Of a DNA stretch of 11,402 nt, positions 7,177 through 11,402 are shown piece by piece. The notes under the pieces are model-generated. The model saw nothing but the letters and a program-made list of their open reading frames with translations, ran no database searches and had not been told where the DNA came from. Source of the stretch: Chloroflexota bacterium (GTDB lineage: Bacteria; Chloroflexota; Anaerolineae; Anaerolineales; Villigracilaceae); contig JACPVD010000078.1 in assembly GCA_016191895.1 (NCBI GenBank), forward strand, positions 1 to 11,402. The letters are read 5' to 3'. Position numbers and translations under genes: made by a program. How positions within the stretch are numbered: the stretch's first letter is position 1; every line of letters begins with the position of its first letter.

Positions 7177-7446
7177 ATGACGAATAGAAGGAAATCCTTT
7201 ACGCCCGATGCCGAACTTGACGACCTTGAAGCGCATCTGGCCGGAACGTTGAGACCGATCTCGCCTCCGATGGAAATTCTCCAACGGGTGCGCGGACGCA
7301 TCCAGATGCCGAGCCGCAGCGAGATTACATTGCGCCTCTCCGATTGGCGCAGGTTGTTCTTTGTGTTTAGCGGCGTGGTTTCGGGAATGTTGTTGCTGAT
7401 CACCCTGGCGCGCGCGTTTTATTACTTTGCCGATCGACGGGGGTAG
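7177..7446 (+). CDS. Small single-pass membrane protein, candidate minimal anti-sigma factor
   Basis: I recognise no named family. The 89 residues form a charged N-terminal part of about 58 residues, then one hydrophobic segment at about 60-84 (LFFVFSGVVSGMLLLITLAR) ending in DRRG. The N-terminal part contains DLEAHLAGTLRPISPPMEIL (16-35), an L-x-L-R-P-x-x-P-P layout like the short cytoplasmic segment of some anti-sigma proteins beside ECF sigma genes; this resemblance is from memory. It lacks the HxxxCxxC zinc motif of classic ZAS anti-sigma factors. The ATG at 7177 lies 15 bp past the degV stop with only a weak GAGAG upstream; a TTG at 7165 would add four residues but has no ribosome-binding site. 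As third gene after sigma and DegV it could hold the sigma factor at the membrane (inference). Confidence 0.7.
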   Translation: MTNRRKSFTPDAELDDLEAHLAGTLRPISPPMEILQRVRGRIQMPSRSEITLRLSDWRRLFFVFSGVVSGMLLLITLARAFYYFADRRG

Positions 7447-7456
7447 TAAGAAGGTA

Positions 7457-7470
7457 TCTTTTCGAAAAGA
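7457..7470. repeat. 14-bp perfect palindrome in the convergent gap
   Basis: TCTTTTCGAAAAGA lies 10 bp past the stop of the small membrane protein gene. Read on the minus strand it follows the 7478-7518 hairpin and supplies a T-rich stretch, so it may be part of a minus-strand terminator. Confidence 0.5.
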
Positions 7471-7477
7471 AGGGAAA

Positions 7478-7518
7478 GTGGGGCGTTTTGAGCGCGCCTC
7501 GCGCGCCAAACACCCCAC
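7478..7518. terminator. Hairpin between convergent genes (probable terminator)
   Basis: GTGGGG at 7478-7483 pairs with CCCCAC at 7513-7518. After one mismatch the stem continues through GTTT/AAAC and, past a small internal loop, GCGCGC/GCGCGC around CTC. On the minus strand it follows the FAD oxidoreductase gene and is trailed by a T/C-rich run, so it most likely ends that transcript; it may also stop the plus-strand operon, although no T-run follows on that side. The rest of the gap (7519-7575) shows nothing I can name. Confidence 0.55.
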
Positions 7519-7575
7519 ACCCCAATCCATTGAGAGGATACATCGCATGTCCTTTTGCAGTCGATTCACTGATAA

Positions 7576-8991
7576 TCACGAATCAAATCCCAATCCCAGC
7601 GCATCCAGCAACTTCAACCATAAATTTCGTTTCCCACTATTGGCGTCAGCCTGATTCAACGACCATCTTGTAAAGTTGACAATCGGCGAACGGAACGGCT
7701 CGGGCGGGAATGGAAACGGCTTTGACCCCGCCATTTGCAATTCCGTTCGCTCTGTCTTTTTCTCATCGAGCAAATCCAGCATCACCTGCGCGCCAAAACG
7801 CGACGCGCCCACGCCGAGCCCGGTGTACCCAAGCGTATATGCAACCCTGCCGCGATACGCCCTGCCCCAAAATGCGGCATAACGCGAACACGTGTCGATC
7901 ACGCCGCCCCATGCATGCGTAAAACGCAAGCCTTCCAACTGCGGAAAGGTCTGAAAGAAATGTTCCGCCAGCCGTGCAAATGTCTCGGGTCGATTCTCCA
8001 AATACGGCGAGATTTCATTGTTACGATAATAGATGGCGTCGTAACCGCCCCATAAAATCCGCCCATCTTTGCTGGTGCGGTAATAATGAAATTGATTTCC
8101 CTGATCGCCCACGCCTTCGCGCCCATGCCAGCCGATCGAATCGCGCTGTGATTTCGTCAACGGCTCGGTCATCAAAACATAATCATACACAGGCACAATG
8201 TAAAACGAAAGATATTTCAACAAGGGAGGAAACGCATTCGTAGCCAGCGCGACTTTTTTGGATACGACTCGCCCATAAGATGTGTTGACAACGACCGAGT
8301 CCCGCATCTCTTCCAGACCTGTCACCTGCGTGCCCTCAAACAAGCGGACGCCCACCTGCAAACATGCGCGCCTCAGTCCCCACGCCAATTGCGCGGGGTT
8401 GACCATCGCCACAGACGGATCGTAAATCGCGGCGAGATACGTCGGCGAGTCCACTCTTGCGCGAACCTGATCCTGATTCAAAAACTGGAGACGTTCGCCA
8501 TACTCCGTCGACGTCTGCGCTTCTTCGCGCAGTTCTTCGATTTGATGTTCTTCGTTTGCAACGTGAATCTCGCCCGAGCGAATGAAGTCACAATCAATGT
8601 TAAATCGCTTTATCGTTTCTTCGATGCCGTCGAGATTCTTATGCCCCAACGCTACCAGTTTTTTCATTTCCTTCGGCCAGCGGTTCAAACCGTTTTGAAA
8701 GGAATGTGTCAGCGACGAGGCGACGAAACCGCCATTACGCCCGCTTGCGCCGATGCCCGCCTCCCCCGCTTCGAGCAGGACGATATCCCGCGAAGGATCG
8801 GTTTGCTTTGCAATGAGCGCCGTCCACAGGCCGGTGAATCCCGCGCCGATAACGACGAGGTCTGCGGCGATGTTTTCGGTCAATGCGGAGAAGGGCTCCG
8901 GGCGCGATGGATCGTCGAGCCAGAACGGCATGTGTTTTACGTCCGCGAGGGATTTCAATGTTTCGGGGCGGGGGGTGTTTGAGAAGATCAT
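7576..8991 (-). CDS. FAD-dependent oxidoreductase, DAO family
   Basis: Flavoprotein of the D-amino-acid oxidase fold, which oxidises amines or amino acids; closest in feel to gamma-glutamylputrescine oxidoreductase (PuuB/OrdL-type), but the substrate cannot be read from sequence. In 471 residues: the FAD Rossmann motif VVIGAGFTGLWTALIAK at 47-63, the ribose-binding Glu in LLEAGEAG (E74), GASGRNGGF at 81-89 (a covalent-flavin or flavin-loop region in relatives), ALATNAF at 248-254, HAWGG at 359-363 and the C-terminal FAD contact GYTGLGVGASRFGAQ at 388-402. A tail ending LDALGLGFDS follows. I chose the ATG at 8991; a TTG at 9024 would start inside the intergenic palindromes. Only a weak GGA precedes the ATG, and it sits in the 3' arm of the 8997-9018 hairpin. 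It lies 54 bp downstream of the CAP-LysM gene on the same strand. Confidence 0.9.
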   Translation of the reverse strand: MIFSNTPRPETLKSLADVKHMPFWLDDPSRPEPFSALTENIAADLVVIGAGFTGLWTALIAKQTDPSRDIVLLEAGEAGIGASGRNGGFVASSLTHSFQNGLNRWPKEMKKLVALGHKNLDGIEETIKRFNIDCDFIRSGEIHVANEEHQIEELREEAQTSTEYGERLQFLNQDQVRARVDSPTYLAAIYDPSVAMVNPAQLAWGLRRACLQVGVRLFEGTQVTGLEEMRDSVVVNTSYGRVVSKKVALATNAFPPLLKYLSFYIVPVYDYVLMTEPLTKSQRDSIGWHGREGVGDQGNQFHYYRTSKDGRILWGGYDAIYYRNNEISPYLENRPETFARLAEHFFQTFPQLEGLRFTHAWGGVIDTCSRYAAFWGRAYRGRVAYTLGYTGLGVGASRFGAQVMLDLLDEKKTERTELQMAGSKPFPFPPEPFRSPIVNFTRWSLNQADANSGKRNLWLKLLDALGLGFDS

Positions 8992-8996
8992 GAGGG

Positions 8997-9018
8997 TCCA
9001 AAGTCTGGAGACTTTGGA
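8997..9018. repeat. Palindrome directly upstream of the FAD oxidoreductase start
   Basis: TCCAAAGTCT (8997-9006) and AGACTTTGGA (9009-9018) flank a GG centre. The inner 16 nt are the reverse complement of 1106-1121, and the outer layout GTCC-A-AAGTC matches the palindrome at 5564-5599. In the minus-strand mRNA the 3' arm ends 5 nt before the ATG at 8991. Confidence 0.75.
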
Positions 9019-9044
9019 CTCCAACGACAGAGTCGTTGGAGTCC
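9016..9044. repeat. Second palindrome, abutting the stop of the CAP-LysM gene
   Basis: GGACTCCAACGAC (9016-9028) pairs perfectly over 13 bp with 9032-9044 around an AGA loop. It begins one base after the CAP-LysM stop on the minus strand and overlaps the 8997-9018 palindrome by 3 bp. It shares the GGACTCC/GGAGTCC ends of the other family members. It may cap the 3' end of the CAP-LysM mRNA; no U-tract follows. Confidence 0.75.
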
Positions 9045-9045
9045 G

Positions 9046-10089
9046 TTATAGTTGTTTCTTCCTTGTCATCACTGTAAACACGCCTCCAAGAAATAACGCC
9101 GCGATGCCGATGGCGACAATGGTCATGGTATTCCGTTGTCTTTCTTCGGGAGTCAATTCGCGGGTGGGTTCCGGGGTTGCGGTTTGGGCAGATGAAATTG
9201 TCGGGGTGGAGATTGGCCGGGGCGATTGGACAGGCGTCGGTGAGATGGACGCGGGCGCGGGTTGTGTCGCGCTTTCCATAATGAGCAATTTCTGTCCCGT
9301 TTGCACGGTTGTATCCGAGAGTCGATTCAGTTGTTGAAGTTTTTTGATGGTCGTGCCGTATGTGATGGCAATGCCCCACAGTGTTTGGCCGTATTTCACT
9401 TCATGATATACGCGGCCATCGGGAAGCGCGGTGCTGAGAAAAACGGGAGCCATGCCTTGCGGAAGCAATCCGTTTTCGGCGGCTTGCGTTGCCATGCTGG
9501 AATATGCGGCCTGCGTGAGCGGAATGCCGGTTAGGATGGCGTAGGCGTCGTATTGCATTTGCCCGCTTGCGGTGCGAAGCGCGGTTTCAACGACGACAAC
9601 GTAGGTGCCGTCGCCCATGGTTGCAATGCCAGCGCCGATGTCGCTTCGTTCGAGGGAGAGCATGGTGTTGGTGTGTTCGTCGTCGCCAAGCCACATGTTG
9701 ACGGCCTCTTCAGCCGTGCTGGCAAAGCCCCAGTTTTCGGAGCGATAGCCGTCGAGCGAGAGATCGCCCGAAAGCGGATACCCAAGCGAGATCAGCCATT
9801 GACCGAGAGTGAGACCTTCCGGCCGCCAGTGCCCCTCCCTGCCGGATGCAATTCCATCCGCTTCGGTTTGTCCGACTTGCATCAGAACGGAATGAACCGC
9901 CAGCGGCGCGATTCCGTGCGAGAGGCGGAGTTCGTTGATTGCGTTGATAACTTCCGCCGGAGTTGGCGCGGGGCCTTGTGTTGGGGTGGGAGATTCGCTC
10001 TGCGCCGCCGGGCTTGCGGATGCATTGGCGGCGAGGAGGGTGTGGAGGATAATAAAAGAGGCAATGAGAATGAAGGGATGCTTTTTCAT
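9046..10089 (-). CDS. Secreted CAP/SCP-domain protein with LysM domain and C-terminal membrane anchor
   Basis: Extracytoplasmic protein of 347 residues; biochemical role unknown, as for most bacterial CAP proteins. Order: signal peptide about 1-26 (MKKH, hydrophobic core, Ala-rich cleavage region ending ASA), a short Pro/Thr linker, and a CAP domain at about 45-172. The CAP domain has the candidate conserved residues His87 (EGHW), Glu118 (SENW) and His139 (DDEHTNTML), then RSDIGAGIA at 149-157. LysM follows at about 228-271 (YHEVKYGQTLWGIAITYGTT, closing TGQKLLI). A Ser/Thr/Pro-rich linker (275-310) leads to a C-terminal hydrophobic segment at about 322-341 ending TRKKQL, so the protein is probably anchored with its domains outside. 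There is no LPxTG-type sorting signal. The ATG at 10089 has only an A-rich stretch upstream, with no clear Shine-Dalgarno. It follows the lipoprotein gene after 77 bp; cotranscription is possible but a palindrome intervenes. Confidence 0.88.
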   Translation of the reverse strand: MKKHPFILIASFIILHTLLAANASASPAAQSESPTPTQGPAPTPAEVINAINELRLSHGIAPLAVHSVLMQVGQTEADGIASGREGHWRPEGLTLGQWLISLGYPLSGDLSLDGYRSENWGFASTAEEAVNMWLGDDEHTNTMLSLERSDIGAGIATMGDGTYVVVVETALRTASGQMQYDAYAILTGIPLTQAAYSSMATQAAENGLLPQGMAPVFLSTALPDGRVYHEVKYGQTLWGIAITYGTTIKKLQQLNRLSDTTVQTGQKLLIMESATQPAPASISPTPVQSPRPISTPTISSAQTATPEPTRELTPEERQRNTMTIVAIGIAALFLGGVFTVMTRKKQL

Positions 10090-10126
10090 TTTATTTTTTC
10101 TTTACCGCGAAGAGCGCGACAGACAT

Positions 10127-10159
10127 AGGTGACAGTCACTTTCAAAGTGACTGTCACCT
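10127..10159. repeat. Perfect 16-nt-arm palindrome after the lipoprotein gene
   Basis: AGGTGACAGTCACTTT (10127-10142) and its exact reverse complement (10144-10159) meet at a single C. It starts 7 bp past the lipoprotein stop on the minus strand. No U-tract follows, so it is better read as a REP-like unit or mRNA 3' stabiliser than as an intrinsic terminator. It does not resemble the AAGTCT family elsewhere in the window. The flanks at 10090-10126 hold no clear promoter. Confidence 0.75.
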
Positions 10160-10166
10160 CAATGCA

Positions 10167-11375
10167 TTACGGCCTCCACGAAGGCGCATACCAATCATAA
10201 TCGGTGGAGAGGCCGGGGGCCTGCAAAATTCTTTGCTCGTGCTGCGCAAGATTCACAAGAAACAAATGACCGCCGGTTGCAGAGGTGGTCTCTTCAACGA
10301 GCAGGTATTTTCCATGAGGTGAAAAGAGCAGTCGCCCAACAGTTGTTCCCTTATAGGCCAGAAACGATTCGCTCCCATTGCGGCGGACGATATGCACTTC
10401 GGCAAACGGCAAATTGTTTGCAAAGCCGAAATGATTGTACGCGACCCACTCGCTATCCGGCGACCAGACGATGGGATACAAACTCCCGCTGCTGAATGCG
10501 GCAAGGGTGACCGGGTTTGCGCCGTCGGGTTCCATTACTTTCAATGCGTGATTTTGGCTGGCATAATCATAATCGTCATACACAAGCAGGCTTGCATCGG
10601 GCGCGGCGCTGAACTGCGCTTTGGTCAACAAGGTTTCAAACATTGGGCGGGCATGCCCATCGCCGGCGCGGACAAGATAAACGTTTCCCGATTCTCCGGG
10701 CAACGCCGAACGCATGATGATATTTTCCGTGTACCAGCCGTCCATGATGTAGGGGCGGCCATTCACAGGAAGATTGACCGAGATTCTTTTCAATTCAGAA
10801 CCATCGCGATGAACCACATACACATCTTCGCCGCCGAGTCCGTCCTGCACGCGGAAGGCGATCCATGTTCCATCCGGCGACCAAAACGGCGGATCGATGT
10901 AGGGGAATTCGGCAAGCGAAGTCCATGCGTTGTTCGATGCGTCGAAACGCCAGAGTTTTGTCGGTGTGCCGTTTGGGTTGTCGGAATAGGCAAACGCGGC
11001 GAACTGTCCATCCGGCGACCAACTTAGAGCGTTGATGGTGAATCGAAACTCAAAGGGAACGGGGATGATTTCAACAGGCGGGCATTTTCCTGAATCAAAC
11101 ACGCAGAGACTCGACACGCGCGCCAATTGAATGGACTGCCCCGGCGCGCTGCGGGGTTGGAGGAAGAAATATAACTCCCCCGCTTCTTCATCTGACCATG
11201 AGCCTGTTCCTGTTTCGATGGACGGCGCTTCCGGGGAGGCGGTTCCCGTCAGAATCGCTGGATCAGGCTGCGGGTCGGCGGGAGGCGTTGACGTGGAAAA
11301 GAAAGACGCAAATGGCGTGGGAGTCGGGGCGCAGGCGGTTAAGGCCAATAGGGTTAATATCAAAAACTTTTTCAT
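10167..11375 (-). CDS. Lipoprotein with WD40/TolB-like beta-propeller repeats
   Basis: Probable surface or periplasm-facing lipoprotein; function unknown. The 402 residues begin MKKFLILTLLALTAC, a lipoprotein signal peptide with lipobox LTAC and acylated Cys15. A Pro/Thr/Ser-rich spacer runs to about residue 60. The rest fits a beta-propeller of the TolB/PD40 type: WSPDG at 119-123 and 165-169, WSPDS at 304-308 and FSPHG at 351-355, each followed by a strand like WIAFRV or WVAYNH, with blade segments such as DVYVVHRDGSELKRI between them. C91 and C98 could form a disulfide. No enzymatic domain is present, so a binding or scaffold role is likely. The ATG at 11375 lacks a Shine-Dalgarno but lies 7 nt after a perfect TATAAT, suggesting a leaderless transcript. 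The next gene, CAP-LysM, is also extracytoplasmic. Confidence 0.87.
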   Translation of the reverse strand: MKKFLILTLLALTACAPTPTPFASFFSTSTPPADPQPDPAILTGTASPEAPSIETGTGSWSDEEAGELYFFLQPRSAPGQSIQLARVSSLCVFDSGKCPPVEIIPVPFEFRFTINALSWSPDGQFAAFAYSDNPNGTPTKLWRFDASNNAWTSLAEFPYIDPPFWSPDGTWIAFRVQDGLGGEDVYVVHRDGSELKRISVNLPVNGRPYIMDGWYTENIIMRSALPGESGNVYLVRAGDGHARPMFETLLTKAQFSAAPDASLLVYDDYDYASQNHALKVMEPDGANPVTLAAFSSGSLYPIVWSPDSEWVAYNHFGFANNLPFAEVHIVRRNGSESFLAYKGTTVGRLLFSPHGKYLLVEETTSATGGHLFLVNLAQHEQRILQAPGLSTDYDWYAPSWRP

Positions 11376-11382
11376 AATTGGA

Positions 11383-11388
11383 ATTATA
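11383..11388 (-). promoter_or_regulatory. -10 element immediately upstream of the lipoprotein start
   Basis: Perfect TATAAT on the minus strand, ending 7 bases before the ATG. The matching -35 would fall at or past the right window edge and cannot be judged. Transcription would start at or next to the A of the ATG. Confidence 0.5.
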
Positions 11389-11402
11389 AATGAATCAAGT
11401 GA

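Noticed and set aside
6573..7403. 276-codon open frame on the minus strand
   Set aside because: Antisense shadow of degV and the small membrane gene. Its translation is Ser/Arg-rich and low in recognisable motifs, while the plus strand has clear DegV motifs.
8389..8982. 197-codon plus-strand frame
   Set aside because: Antisense to the FAD oxidoreductase; composition is a mirror of that coding sequence.
8735..9379. 214-codon minus-strand frame spanning two genes
   Set aside because: It crosses the CAP-LysM to oxidoreductase junction out of frame with both well-supported genes and runs through the palindromes.
10392..11027. 211-codon plus-strand frame
   Set aside because: Antisense to the lipoprotein gene; the WSPDG repeats prove the minus strand is the coding one.

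Overview
The window looks like ordinary chromosomal DNA of a moderate-GC bacterium. My best guess is Chloroflexota, class Anaerolineae. The evidence is indirect: exported proteins with very Thr/Pro-rich linkers, LysM modules on single-pass membrane proteins, a C-x2-H variant in the first UvrA zinc site, and several TTG starts. No phage, insertion sequence, CRISPR array, tRNA or rRNA was found.

Layout. Positions 1-5481 read on the minus strand: uvrA (excision repair damage sensor), then a two-LysM membrane protein, then rpsT (ribosomal protein S20), then the 5' part of argS (arginyl-tRNA synthetase), which runs off the left edge. rpsT and argS each have a recognisable promoter, and a strong hairpin terminator separates them. 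A 261-bp divergent intergenic region (5482-5742) separates uvrA from a plus-strand operon at 5743-7446: an ECF-type sigma factor, a DegV-family fatty-acid-binding protein, and an 89-residue single-pass membrane protein. Positions 7576-11375 return to the minus strand: a WD40/TolB-like lipoprotein, a CAP/SCP-LysM protein with a C-terminal anchor, and a DAO-family FAD oxidoreductase. A hairpin lies in the convergent gap at 7447-7575.

How the genes relate. uvrA, rpsT and argS are housekeeping genes and show no functional link to their neighbours. Three proteins (LysM, CAP-LysM, lipoprotein) act outside the membrane and may serve the cell envelope. The sigma-DegV-membrane protein operon is the most suggestive unit: it could be a lipid- or envelope-responsive transcription switch in which the small membrane protein is a minimal anti-sigma factor. 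That is inference.

The most unusual non-coding content is a set of near-perfect palindromes in almost every intergenic gap. Three share an AAGTC...GACTT core (1104-1123, 5564-5599, 8997-9018), which points to a dispersed REP-like family. A different palindrome lies at 10127-10159, and a degenerate octamer array with an internal long hairpin lies at 2457-2585. I see no clear new multi-gene defence or mobile system here.
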